Shown: one piece after another, positions 20,652-32,696 of the stretch
Layout: each line of letters starts with the position of its first letter
Numbering within the stretch: the first letter of the stretch is position 1
Source of the DNA: Ehretia macrophylla
Lineage: Eukaryota; Streptophyta; Magnoliopsida; Boraginales; Ehretiaceae
Length of the DNA stretch: 64,000 nucleotides
Direction of reading: 5' to 3'
Assembly (NCBI GenBank): GCA_037974665.1
Contig: CM075770.1
Span: 98,067,350-98,131,349, forward strand
Notes under the pieces: model-generated
Told to the model about the DNA's origin: nothing
Seen by the model: the letters and a program-made list of their open reading frames with translations, nothing else
The model's database searches: none
Position numbers and translations under genes: made by a program

Positions 20652-23600
20652 TGATTGCTACTTGGTGTGTGTTATAAACATGTGCAAAATAACCAAGTTT
20701 TAATAACCCACAAGTGCACGGATCTTGTAGTGTAGTGTGCAAAGAGTGTGAAATTGTATCCACAGGGAAGCTCGTTAGTTAGTTAGTGAAATAGTGTGTT
20801 AAAGTGTTAAAGCGGTAAGTGACAGTTTGTAGAAGGCGTTTGATTAAATTATACTACAACTAAACTAAACTAACTAAGTAAAAGTAGAATACGAGGGAGA
20901 GGAATCTAGGAGGATGGACATGCAATGAGACAGTCAATATAGGCTCGGCATCCAAGTTCTCTAATTTTATGCACGAGGTTAAGCTACAAGCATTAACCTA
21001 GTCAATTATCTTAGTCTATTAAAATCCCGATTACTAACTTTGATGTAGGTATCGTTCCACCCTTCGTATGGATCTGTCCTTGCAACCTGCTGTAATAGGT
21101 CAGTTTCAATTAAGTAATCAATATCTCCTTTCTAGTCTAGAGCTATGGTATAACCTATAGTCTCATGGAATCTTAAGGTTGTCAAGCTATTGATTCACTA
21201 TTAAAGCATGGATATGTTGCACAAAAGTAAAGCAATTATAATGTCTACTGAAAAGCATTACGTATGAAATACAATAAAGTAAATCATAACGTCTACTAAA
21301 AAGCATTACGTATGGAAGACAATACTGAATTTAAAGTAAGCCATATATTGCAATTGGATTAAATAAACTGAATCCGATACGATATATTAAAAGACTGTCA
21401 TTTACAATATCCTCCCCTAACTAATAGCTCTACTCATACATAATAATAAATACAAGTAGTACAAATAAGAGAGTCAAGAAAGGCTCCTCCGATATGACGA
21501 CTTTGTATTTCGGATTCCAAGAATTTGAGTAGAGGTCCGATGCAAAATAACTATTCAGGCAGAACTAGTTTTTCCCTAATAAAAGCTACTTGGGCAGAAC
21601 TTTCTCCGAATAAGAGTTTTTCTATTAAAAGATATTCGGGGAAAACTTCCCCCATATTCTACTGCTACTACTAGATTAGACTAACTAATTAACTAAAACT
21701 AAAATTAAAACTAAATTAAACTAATTAAGTAATTAAATAAAAGAAATATTAAAATCTAAATTATATATAAATTTCGTCTGGGGAAAGGGGTATTTATTGG
21801 CAAATTTTTAGAGGCACGCTCAAGCGCCCTTCCTGGCGCGCTCGAGCTCACCTGCCTTCATCCGCTGGTTGCGCGACACATGGTGTTTCGGAAGCTGGTG
21901 GAAACATCTGGGTAGTGCGCTTGAGTGCCCTATGGGGCGTGCTTGAGCACGCCTGTGACGCCCGAGATTCAACCGTACTTCTAGCTTACTATTGCATCCA
22001 CTATTTGCGCATTTTTTTGTGCTTTGCTTGTTGTTTTCTTCAATCACTATTCATTCTATTTTTCAACTATTGAATTACCATAAATTAGCATTTTTATTAA
22101 ATCATATTAATTATTTTAGGAATGAGAAAAATGTGCATTTGAGCTTAGAGCGATAGGAGCACTCGTTTAGAAAATGTTTTGCCAATCTAATGAATATTGT
22201 TATGTAACTTAACTTAGTGTTTTAATTAGCTAACATTAATTTGCACTTTAGGACTTGGTTCTAGCTAGTTTAACTCATATTTTAACCACACTCTCGCACT
22301 AAAATAGCTCACCCAAGCATATACTCACACAACACACAACATAAGCTCATAACTAGCAAAACAAAAAAAAACAAAAAAGAAAGATGCAGGAATTACTGTA
22401 GCAAATCCGAGAATCAACATAGAAGGAGAATATGAGGATTTTGCTCATCAAATCTTCAAGCCAAACCAAGCCAAGCAAGGAAAAAGTAGTTTAGGGTGTG
22501 TGCAAGCCTTCTAGGAGCTCCTACGTGCGTTAAGTGAGGGTTTTGCATATTATTTTTGTATTTGAAATATATGTCAACTTTCTTGAATTTATTGATTTGC
22601 TATATTATGATGATGCAATGCTTAAATATTCTTATGTATGTTGTGTATAAGTAGTAGATACCTAATTTATGCTATTGTTTCATAGTTTAAACGGTTGAAA
22701 TCGCTTGTTGATCGTAGGGCATGAATAGTGACGGAAAAATTAGGAATTTACAAAATCAGACCTTGTAGCTTGAATTAATGGTTCTAATAGGTGCTTTGGA
22801 TGTTAATGAAAGTAGTGTGAAGGCCTTGTAGGGTTTAATTGCCCGTAACCTAGTGAAAGAATGAAATAGCCGACTTTTAGAAAGGGGTTTCGGGGTTATC
22901 GCGAATCCGGGTTGAATTGGCCTCCACATTTAGTAATCCTAGGCTATTTAGGACCTAATTAAGTTTTGCTAGCCTCCATTTGAGTCCCGGATGAGATACG
23001 TGTAGTACAAAGTCAAAAGAGTGAAATTGGGATTTTTGTGCTAAACGCGGGTAATTGGGTAGTTTCTAGGGTCCTAGGGGTGCCATAAGGGATAATTAAA
23101 AGTATGGAATAGCCCGCTCACTTAACTAGAACATTAACTTGTGTTTGGAAGAAAAATAACTTGTGTTATAAAGGGGTTTTGGGTCAAACATAAATTCGAG
23201 TAAATTTGGTTGATATATTTGGTGTTCTTAGGGTAAGTAGGGACTAAATGTGCTTTTATAACTCTTATTTGAGCTTTGATTAAGATACTTGTAGTACAAA
23301 TGCACAAAGGGGTAATCGGGGCTTTTGTGGCTAATTCGGGTTAATGAATGATTTCAATGGTTCTAAGTGTACCATAATGTGTAACTCGAAGATTAGAATA
23401 GTTAGTTGGTGAATCTTGAGCCTTAGCCTTGGTTTGGAGTTAAATGACTTAGGATAACAAAAGGGAAACTCGGGGTTTCATGGTTAGCCTTTGAATTAGC
23501 TTTGGTACTTGTATATCTTGCCTTTACATGTTGTTATATGGAATTTGTGAGCATTTCGTGAAGTTTCATGATCATCGGTCATTGACCCCTTTGTGTTGGT

Positions 23601-25780
23601 ATAGTTATTTTCATATTTAATGCTTATATCTTGTTATAATGTTTATACTTCTTGTACTTTGTTAAGATCAAACTCTAATAAACATTGCATGCTAAGTGAG
23701 TAGGACTATAAGGATAACTCATCTAGATATATGATTATTGATTATTGTATTTAAAAGTAATTGGAATTTATAACTTATGATCTTAACTTAATGGTATTTG
23801 ATGCTTCTAATATATCTTATGTTCTCTAATGATATGGTAAGGTGAACATTGTATCTTAATTGTGTGTGGGTTATGAACTTGTTTGAATAAGTGATTATAA
23901 ATCTAGCTTCTAATTTTGTAAGGTTGAGTTAAGTAAGAGTTGAGTTGGAATTGATATAGTAAATTGCTAAACTTATATGAACACCCTAGGGTTGCATACT
24001 TGAGCTAATTCGGGGAGTTGAAGTAAATCTGGGCTATTCTTTTAGTGTGCTTGGCATAATCCCATGTGAGGGAGACTTCATCCTTATGTGCATAATAGTT
24101 TATTTACTTGTACACAGATTATGTGCACTTATTGTCTATATATTGTGTGTGAGGGTAACCTACTTTGTTGTCCCTCAATCATGTGTTTATTAATGTATTC
24201 TATTATTATCATTTTGAGTGCATTTCATCGTGGTTGTGCAACCATTTGGGCATGGTAGTGTCGTGGAAACCGGGCGGTATTGGGCTTGTCGGTATACCTC
24301 GGCTACTATGGTTACCCAGTCCCTCTCTCGCTTGGGATGCCGCCCAGGGAGAGTTGGGTCATAAGATTTCGGGGTACATCCGGAGTACACCCATTTTGGA
24401 GTTATAAGGGATGTCGGCTTATCGATATCAGTGTCATATTACATTGGGATTTCAGTTCATGATTGAAGAACAAGTGAATCGTATCCTTTTTAATGTGTGG
24501 TAACTTGTTGTTTCAATTGTTCTTTGTTTGTAAAATGATTTATTGTACTAACTGCTGCATTGCACGTCCCCAGTAGACCTTATCCCTCACTGGGAAATTG
24601 TGATTGTTCATACCTCGCTAAACATGTTTCAGGTAGTGCAGTTGGGGGAGTTGACTTGATTACTGTGTGCTATTACTTGTGATTTGTGTGATTGCTGCTA
24701 AATTGTGGAAGTCTTTAATTGTTCTACTTTCTATTCTATTTTGGAGCCTAAGGGCTTTGTATATATATTTGGGTAGTTGCAGGTTTGAAAGCTAAGTAGA
24801 TGTAGTAAGTGTTATGGAATTGTGACACGTAATAACTTATATTTCTGCTCTTAGCTTCTTTGCATGCTTAGGAGTGAATGACGGGTTGTTTTCAATTTCT
24901 AAGAATGCTTAAAAGCTATCATGGAGTGGCATAATAAGCGGTTTTGTAAAGAAGTTAAGTTTTGAATGCATACTTGTGTGTATCTAAATTGTTTGCATGT
25001 CTTAAGGCTCGGATGGCCTTAAAGTTGAGAATTTTATTTTGGAAATGGCTTTAGTGTTGTTCTATAGCTTATTTGAATGTTTACAGGTTTTCAAAATGTC
25101 CACGGCACAGAGGAGACTCTGTCCGTTTTCCTTAAAATTTTGAGACCGGGTTGGAATTGGGTTGAGAATAGTTTAGTTTTTAGAGCCTCCGATCTCGTGA
25201 GAGATCGGGGCATTATAACGCCTCTATTGGTTCACTGGATTTGGGCCATGTGTTTCTTCCAGAAGCTGATGGAATTTTTTGGTCAAGGGCGCTCGAGTGC
25301 CCAGGAGGGTGCTCTTGAGCGCCCTTCTGTTGACTTTTTGGCTTCAAATTCTGACTTTGACCAGATGGTTGACCGTGGTATTTTCGGGAGTTTTTCACTA
25401 TTTTGACCCTCAAAATGATGGAATTTGGCTAAAATTACGCCGTTTGCTCAAAAGGCCGTTTCTACCCGAAAAAGTTATATGATTTGTGAAAAACGAAGAT
25501 AGGTCACTATTTGAGATTATCGAGGTCAATATTTCGAGTCTGATTTCGTGCTAGTTTCGGCCAATTTTCTTCTCTATGGGCTCATTCTTCCACCAGTTCC
25601 CATGTTTCCCCGTTCCTAACTTCTTGACTTGCATTTTGGATTGTTTCGGGTCTGATTCATCACTTTTCGGTATTATCCTACATTGCATCAAAAGTCTATA
25701 AGTGTTTGCATTATTCCTAAGTTATGATACAAATGTAGTACAAATATAATGGTTTGAGTGCTGCAAATACAGTCACATCA
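20652..25780 (-). repeat. 5' LTR of the gag-only element, copy A, split by a solo LTR
   Basis: The LTR sequence is 20652-21953 plus 25223-25780, about 1.86 kb once the nested 21954-25217 LTR and its target duplication are removed, close to the 1885-bp 3' LTR. It has two minisatellite units against three in the other LTR. Confidence 0.85.
21954..25217 (+). mobile_element. Tekay/Del-type solo LTR (3.26 kb), copy A
   Basis: The ends are TGTGACGCCCGAG and CGGGGCATTATA, with the target duplication ACGCC at 21949-21953 and 25218-25222. The uninterrupted site is in the sister LTR at about 16385. The terminal CA has become TA. The block at about 24150-24420 is homologous to the LTRs at 10264 and 49305, but in opposite orientation, so this LTR points right. 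No coding interior. Position 23945 is the empty site of the chromovirus found in copy B. Confidence 0.83.
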
Positions 25781-26590
25781 GTATATTAGGACTACCCAAC
25801 TAATGATGAAGTGAAATTCTACGAACCCTTAGTAATTATTATGCAACCAATTTATTCTGTCTGAATTATCCTGATTGAGCTAGAGTCATGGATATGGTGG
25901 TCAAATTCCATTACTTAATAATATGCTCAAATCTATTTAATCAGTAACTCATGAATAATTCGTGGAGTGATCCACTATTCTACCTTGGCCAAGAATTTCC
26001 AGTTACTCGATTAATAGATCGCATATGATCCCTAAATGATAAATTTGGTATCTACACACACTTACCACCATGCCAGAATATATTGTAACTACTGAACACA
26101 TTATTCAATCCTTGATGACGACTAGCTTTATTGCATCAGCAAATTACGATATTCCTAACACAAGATAACCGTGGTGTCTCAGGTCTGATGATTAACTACA
26201 TTATTACATTGTACAAAGAATTATTGACTAATCCATATAATTCGTCGCACTAGCGGTCATGTCCAGTCATTTATTCTCAACAAGTACTATACACCTACTC
26301 TTACGATATGAGACTAATCGCCCAACTAATATCTCATATTCTTTGGATAGTAGGTTATAATCCAATCTTTTCGGACAAATCAATGCCTAATTAATTTATC
26401 CTATGATCGGAGACAACTTGTAGAATATATTTTTAATATAGATTATGTCACTCCACGAATATTATTCTAAGGACTTTTATTTAAATAGTTAATCACATTG
26501 AATGATATTTAAATAAACTTCCCACATTAAATAAATAATATAATGATTATGTTCTAAAATAAATTGACTTTTAGGGCATATAATCCAACA

Positions 26591-26689
26591 GTATATTCTT
26601 AACTAACCTCAGGAATTGTCATAATCTCAACATAATTTGAAGAGGTAGTAGTCATGGTTTGTTTTTCTTAAAGGTCAAGCAAATATGTG

Positions 26690-26761
<72 letters not shown>

Positions 26762-27740
26762 TGTGTATATTTTTATGCATACGGATACGTATATACCATT
26801 GATTTGTATATGTTAAAAAATGTGAATGTCAATGATAACATTCAGAATGCATCAATAAATAAACATGGATACCGATTGTGGTAGAAGACTTAAAGTTCCA
26901 TCCTAAATCAATTCAGTATGGTATCATAACTAAGTTTTACTCCAATCTTATTTATTCACGTTAGTACCATTTTGTTTAGATGCCGACTCTAGTATATGAA
27001 GATTTTAGTTCACATGTGTGTGTATATATATATCGAGTCTAGAATTATTAATTGGACCTCATTTAAATAGATTTGAAGTAATTAAGTGTTAATTACAAGA
27101 ACAAGTGTAGCTGCCGCCCACTTTGTATTTTCATCCTTCTTTTTATTCTAACCTTATTACTTTAGAAATTACACAAGGACCCTAACCTAATGTTAGAACT
27201 TTTTTATTTTTATGTACTACCACTAATTGAGACATTTTTTGTTATTTCAAAGATGGGTCGAGGTTGATAGATAAAGCACAAAATATAATCTATGGTGATC
27301 GAGTTCAATTAAACCAAAAGTCTATTTCACTACTCTTATTATTTTTATTAGTTGAGTGATATGTAAGAAGTAAGACATGTTTTAAATCTAGAATAGTTTG
27401 ATGATGAGGCCCAATAAAGTATTGTAAAGCTAGATCCATTTCTTCCATTCGGATACTAATAGTCTATATATTAGTGTTTCTAAACTCGAGCCAAGATGAT
27501 TCACTAAATGACTAAAGCTTTGTTTGTCCTAACTTTTAGATACACAAAAGTGCTTCTTGAGAGTTTAGAAGATGAAACTAACATGTTTCGCCTTACGTTT
27601 AAGTAAAAGTTGAAGTTGTAAAAGATTAAAACATAAGAAGCCCCAAATTGGAGTTTTTCAAAAAAGACTTTTGCAAACCCTGTTTTTATATAATGCAGAG
27701 AGTTATTTTTCTTTTCCTTTCTCAAATATGAACTATTTAA
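26591..27740. repeat. X module lacking the gene segment, copy A second unit
   Basis: It matches 4825-5945, including a long TA microsatellite at 26695-26757, then joins directly at 27740/27741 to sequence equivalent to 8887. About 2.94 kb, including the gene, the hAT-like element and the LINE-like tail, is absent. A short A/T overlap is at the junction. Confidence 0.85.
26695..26757. repeat. TA microsatellite, copy 2
   Basis: A pure TA run of about 60 bp. The paralogous sites at 4944 and 30417 are short and interrupted, and the one at 61592 is about 50 bp. Confidence 0.9.
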
Positions 27741-29104
27741 TTTCTCCCAAGTACATAAAAAACCTTTTGTTTAGATATTTGTGTGAAATCAAAACTTCTT
27801 CTAAAAATACTTGTAATGTTTTTCTTAACCACCACTCTTCTCTTCATATAAAAATAATTAGAACTTCTATCTTGTACAAAATAATTGTCAAAAGATAATA
27901 GAGTGATGATAAATATACAGAGAAAGAAAAATAAAATAAATTCTATAAATTTCTCTTATTCATTTTTGGTTTGAGTTAGCTTTATTTATAGGATTTCAAA
28001 TCTTCTAGATTCATAGGCTCTGACATAATCACATTAGCTGTTTTATCACACTCAGTTTCAAATTATGTTTTGAAATTATGTTTGTTGTATTTTGAGTTTA
28101 TTGTTGTGTAATTCTTATGGCTTATCTTAACTTGTTCACTATAGTAACTATTTGTATAAATTGTTGTAATCGCTCAATTAATGAAATATAGAAAAATACT
28201 TTAGCTAAGTGGATGGCTCAAAAACTAACTTCATCTGCACTTACGGGGGCGTGTTGAATTATAATAAATAATACAATTAACCCCTTTCTAACAGCTTAAA
28301 TTTTAAATGAGGTGCTCACTTAATATTAGCAATAAAAAGGCCTTAACATAACCACAGTAGCTGATTGCATAGGCGTTGATATAATCATACTAGCCTTTAT
28401 GATTTTTCAAAATGTGGCTTTCACGTTCATTCATTCTTCCGATTTTCACATTGATCTATATTGTGACATTCAGCTTCCTTGGTATTGCAAGTTTTACATT
28501 CATTCGTATTACAAGTTCCACATTCGTTCATATCATGATATTCACATTTATCCATATTGTGGCTTTCTCACTTGCTCATATTATAGCTTTTATACTAGTG
28601 AATATTCATTAGTGAGTACTTCATAATACTCCCTATTGAAAATTCACCACAAAAGTATATTTTATCAAAAACTTTGCAAAGAAAAACCTAATAGGTGAAA
28701 ACTTGACTAAGAAAAATGAATAAACTATTCTTACAATGATATATAACATACTTGGTCTATCTAATTAAAATATTACCAAGAAAAACCTAATATGAAAAAA
28801 ACCCTTAGTAAACAAATTTATTAGATTTTCACTTGAGTGTACTTGTTGAATATCAATTACACAATTAGTTTGAATCTTATAAACATAGACAAATTTCGAA
28901 GATATATGTTTTGTCTCTTCACATTCAATATAACCAACTTTGATTTGTGTATTATAGACGTCAAAATTTTCAATTACAAATTTGCAGACACCAGTAATCT
29001 ATACAATCAAAAGGCAAAGAGAGTGACGTGAGTCTTTGACACTAGTGTTGTGCCAGCCAAAGACGCTCTAACACTCAAGTCAGTGCTTTATTGGGAGGTG
29101 TATA
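27741..29104 (-). repeat. Y module: decayed copia 3' end, copy 2
   Basis: It matches 8887-10263: the LTR-like part with minus-strand TATA, the PPT-like step near 28625, and the RNase H remnant at 28773-28977. It continues straight into W at 29105 with no Tekay LTR between, giving the empty site for the 10264-13205 insertion. Confidence 0.75.
28773..28977 (-). pseudogene. RNase H C-terminal remnant, probably Ty1/copia, copy 2
   Basis: The frame retains ETKHISSKF and IDIQQVHSSENLINLFTKGF, with a single-base length change just after it relative to copy 1. It is truncated upstream like the other copies. Confidence 0.6.
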
Positions 29105-29883
29105 AATATGAGAACTGATGAATATAAGGAAGATTAGGGGAACTACCATAGTAGGAGCCGCGAAGTATAGGGTGGGCTATTGATAGAAAGGGGGAAAGAG
29201 TGAGTATTGCTAAAGGTGGTGAATACTCGATGCTTTTCCCTTAGGGTATGCGTGGCCTATTTATAGTTATCAGTAGACTGGGAGCCCATAGACTCTAGGA
29301 TTGTATTTTTTGAGGATTCCTATGAATCCATCGTTATTTATCCCTTAATATTGTGATAAGGTTAGATCGTACCCCTAGTCCGTTGTTGTCATCCACTTAC
29401 GATAGATTAGATAATTGAGTTGTCCTTATAATCGTCTATCCTTAGAGATCTGAAGAGTTCAAGCCCTATTCGAATTCATCATCGATTATCCATATGTAGT
29501 GGTATCGATGCCCGGGCTCACATAAGGGCCTTAGCCTAGGGTGAGCCTACTGTAGGGTATCCCGTGAGCTATTGGACCGCATTTGTATCATAGTCCTACT
29601 ATCATGAGTTGGTAGTAGAACTCATCTTATGGCCTTGGTTTATAGTAAGCCAACCATAAGGGTAGCCGGTGACGACCGAATTGTTTATGGATTGTAGCTC
29701 TACCTTCATGGGTTGAAGGGGATCAAATGATCTGTCGTTGTGGGACCATGGGCCCAAGACCGGTTTTGATTATAACATGTATTACATGCTACATTATCTT
29801 CATATGATGCAATTGGATTATCTTTGTTGGAGAGTAATTCCTATGATTACGAACACGTCGCATGACAAATCTGAAGCATATAG
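29105..29883 (-). repeat. W module: LTR-like fragment, copy 2
   Basis: Matches 13206-13990, with the minus-strand TATA box at about 29256-29266. Position 29546 is the uninterrupted equivalent of the gypsy insertion site at 4070/4071. Confidence 0.6.
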
Positions 29884-30314
29884 TGTAACATCCATCTCAC
29901 ATCGGTTGTGTATAAGATTTGTGTTGAGTTTTTACTGATTTGGGTTTACTCCTATTACCAAAATGAGGTTAAACATTTTGTATCAGTTGATTAGGTTTAA
30001 TGTGTTGGCAAGTCAATAATTGGGTCTTAGTCATTAAAAGTTGTATTAGAGTAGGCTACTAGGCAAAAGTGTTGGCTTGCCTACTCCCTGGTAGTCCTAG
30101 GCTGTAGTTTTGTTCTGTTTGGAGTGACGAGGACATTGCAAATTTAAGGGGAAGAGTATGTGATATCCCCTTCTATGTTAGTTATGCATGACATTTGTAT
30201 TCAATTCATAATGAATTAGGTTTACTACTACTATCAATACGACTTTTAGTATTTTTTGAGTTAGTTGATTAGACTCATAGTGTTGGCAGATCAGTAGTTG
30301 AGACTGGATCATTA
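29884..30314 (+). mobile_element. TRIM-like miniature LTR retrotransposon, copy 3
   Basis: Terminal repeats start at 29884 and 30159. The PBS-like site is further changed (TTGTATTAGAG, 30041-30051). A purine tract AAGGGGAAGAG precedes the second repeat. Its right flank continues unbroken into X, giving the empty site for the copia-like LTR at 14430 and 39842. Confidence 0.65.
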
Positions 30315-31796
30315 TATGTATATTTTCAACTAGCCTCATGAATTGTCATAATCTCAACACAATTTGAAGAGGTAGTAGTCATGATTTGTTGTTCTTAAAG
30401 GTCAAGCAAATATGCGACATATATATGTATATATGTACATATGTACATATGTATGTATATATGTATAGATGTATGTTTTTATGCATACGGATACGTATAT
30501 ACCATTGATTTGTATATGTTAAAAAATGTGAATGTCAATGATAACATTCAGAATGCATCAATAAATAAACATGGAATACCGATTGTGGTAGAAGACTTAA
30601 AGTTCCATCCTAAACCAATTAAATATGGTATCATAATTGAGTTTTGCTCCAATCTTATTTATTCACGTTAGTACCATTCTTGTTTAGATGCCGACTCTAG
30701 TATATGAAGCTTTTAGTTCACCTGTGTGTGTATATATATCAAGTCTAGAATTATTAATTGAACCTCATTTAAATAGATTTGAAGTAATTAAGTGTTACAA
30801 GAAAAAGTTTAGCTGCCGCCCACTTTGTATTCTTCATCCTTCTTTTTATTCTAACCTTATTACTTTTGAAATTACACAAGGACCCTAACCTAATATTAGA
30901 ACGTTTTTTATTTTTATGGACTACCACTAATTGAGACATTTTTTATTGTTTAAAAAATGGGTCAAGATTGATCGATAAAGCGCAAAATATAATCCATGGT
31001 GATCGAGTTCAATTAAACCAAAAGTCTTTTTCACTACTCTTATTATTTTTATTAGTTGAGTGATATGTATGATGTAAGACATGTTTTAAATCTAGAATAG
31101 TTTGATGATGAGGCCCAATAAAGTATTGTAAAGCTAGATCCGTTTCTTCTATGCGGATACTAATAGTGTATATATTAGTTGTTATAAACTCGAGCCAAGA
31201 TGATTTACTAAATGAGCAAGGTTCTATTTGGCCTAATTTTTAGATACACAAAAGTGCTTTCTGAGAATTTAAAAGCTAAAACTAACATGTTTGGCCTATG
31301 TTTGAAAGTGTTTTTAAGTAAAAGCTGAAGTTGTAAAAGGTTAAAAAATAAGAAACTCTAAATTTGAGTTTTTTTTAAAAAAAAATTTGCAAAACTATTT
31401 TTATGCTGGGAGTTTTTTTTTTTTTTTTTTTCTCAAATGTGAACTATTTAAGAGGTCCTTAAACTATGAACTCAGAGAAGTTATAAAGTATTAAAGATCT
31501 AAAACGAGTAGAAAGATTACCAAGGAAATATCAGTTTAAAGTCGGTCAAAAACTTTGAAAAAAAACAGAAGAAGTCGGTCAAATTTGATATGAAAAGTCA
31601 AATCAGGACTCTTAAGTGATCTAAACTCCTGCATAGCAAGAGAATATGAGCTAATGAAAAATTAGGAAACAACACACATGCAAATCCAATCCATTCCAAC
31701 TCAGAATAGAATTACTAGTGAAAATTTAGAAAACCAATTTAATTCTGGATAAAATTCTTATTAAAAGGATGACTTACATCCCAAGCTTTGTTCGTC
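30315..31796. other. X module, left part, copy B: AT-rich spacer
   Basis: Paralogue of 4841-6290 with no gene seen. The microsatellite here is TATG-rich (30417-30474). The only notable content is the AAAGTGCTTT-rich MITE-like stretch near 31200-31440. Confidence 0.5.
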
Positions 31797-31803
31797 TATA
31801 AAT
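31797..31803 (+). promoter_or_regulatory. TATA box of the 171-codon gene, copy B
   Basis: TATAAAT lies 113 bp before the ATG at 31916, the same spacing as in copy A. The surrounding promoter has only scattered substitutions and a small indel. Confidence 0.55.
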
Positions 31804-31915
31804 GACATAGGTTACTAATAAGGCAACTCTGAAACCATATAAGTATCAAGTTCTCTTTTTCATTACATCTAGCTTTAATTTCATTCGTTACAATCTTGCA
31901 GTTTTCAGCTTTTCC

Positions 31916-32431
31916 ATGGCATCATCTAGAAAATCGTCTCTTGTTCTTCTTCGTCATTCACCCTTCAACTTTCCAGTTATCGAACCAGTGATGGCAACTT
32001 ACTCTTGGACGAGAACAGCAAGCAGCCTATCTAAGATGAGCTCAAGCTCTACCATCAACAATGGCGCGAAAAAGGCCAGCTTCATGTACATGCTGTGGCA
32101 GGAACCAGCAATCATTGGTCATCTAGAAAGGAGAATTAATCAATCCACTTCACCTCAAGAGAATGACCAGTTCAAGGCTCCACCTTCCATGGCTAATGGT
32201 ACCAATGTCTCAAATAAAACATTGCCATATGATGAGAACACAAGTATGAAGAAGGTTAATGTTGACAATGCAATGTGTGCACGAGGGGAGAGCAACGGCA
32301 GCTATTGGACACCCTCTATGGACGGCATAATACAGAAGACGAATGAGAACATTCTGCAGATAATTGATGCTCTCTATGGTCCTGGTAGACATCCTAAGTT
32401 GCCAGTTTTTGGAGAGTGGTGCCGTGAATAA
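31916..32431 (+). CDS. Unknown small protein, 171 aa, copy B
   Basis: Paralogue of 6410-6925 with the same length, start context and stop. Five base differences give P7S, L10V, T20P, A64P and V86F, with no silent changes. The PVFGEW ending (163-168), the ILQIIDALYGPG helix and the Ser/Arg-rich N-terminus are unchanged. An intact frame, conserved TATA box and conserved AATAAA in both copies favour a real or recently real gene. Function, localisation and expression are unknown. The absence of indels is expected from a young duplication and is not by itself proof of coding. Confidence 0.55.
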   Translation: MASSRKSSLVLLRHSPFNFPVIEPVMATYSWTRTASSLSKMSSSSTINNGAKKASFMYMLWQEPAIIGHLERRINQSTSPQENDQFKAPPSMANGTNVSNKTLPYDENTSMKKVNVDNAMCARGESNGSYWTPSMDGIIQKTNENILQIIDALYGPGRHPKLPVFGEWCRE

Positions 32432-32560
32432 TTGGATATAAGTCCCAAGTACCCTCCATAGATATTAGAGAAAGCCTCATATATACTACTAACTTCTTGT
32501 GACTCTTTAGAGAAAATTTTGATAAACTTTGACGGGTAGATCATAGAATTTACTGTACCA

Positions 32561-32566
32561 AATAAA
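32561..32566 (+). terminator. Polyadenylation-like signal AATAAA, copy B
   Basis: Same position relative to the stop as in copy A, 130 bp downstream, followed by a T run. Confidence 0.35.
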
Positions 32567-32696
32567 TGATATTTTTCTTCTTCTTCTTTTTTTTTTTTAA
32601 ATCTTCGAATTAAACATGCTTTTACCTTATATGTTTGGGTATTGGACGTAGGTCATATGCACTTCACTTGTTGTTTGGTTATGTATATCATATGCA

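Larger units (their letters stand above)
15059..25780 (-). mobile_element. Non-autonomous Athila/Tat-type gypsy element, copy A
   Basis: Both LTRs (15059-16943 and 20652-25780) run TGAT...ATCA. The target duplication GTATA occurs at 15054-15058 and 25781-25785. A tRNA-Asp primer-binding site sits beside the right LTR, so the element points left. The LTR end near the PBS holds the CAAGTGCACGGATC...GTATCCACAGGGA motif characteristic of Athila/Tat LTRs. The internal region is only 3.7 kb, with a gag-like relic and no RT, RNase H or integrase. The right LTR is split by a 3.26-kb solo LTR. Related autonomous elements would have had to supply the enzymes. Confidence 0.85.
14430..26590 (-). mobile_element. 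Copia-like solo LTR, split by nested elements, copy A
   Basis: The ends are TGTTG...CAACA with a 5-bp target duplication GTATA (14425-14429 and 26591-26595). The uninterrupted site is present at 30315-30330. The LTR proper is 14430-15058 plus 25786-26590, about 1.43 kb, with no internal coding region, so it is a solo LTR. Read on the minus strand it begins TGTTGGATTATATGCCC, typical of plant Ty1/copia LTRs, hence the orientation. The middle is filled by the gag-only element at 15059-25780. Confidence 0.8.
4071..29545. repeat. Tandem segmental duplication, copy A (about 25.5 kb)
   Basis: Sequence from 4071 is matched from 29546 onward at a fixed offset near 25.4-25.5 kb. Examples are the gene at 6410 versus 31916, the TRIM-like element at 13991 versus 39403, and the outer nested insertion at 14430 versus 39842. 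Copy A contains two W-X-Y sub-units separated by nested LTR elements. It lacks the 9.5-kb chromovirus found in copy B and holds its clean empty site at about 23930-23950. Confidence 0.93.
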
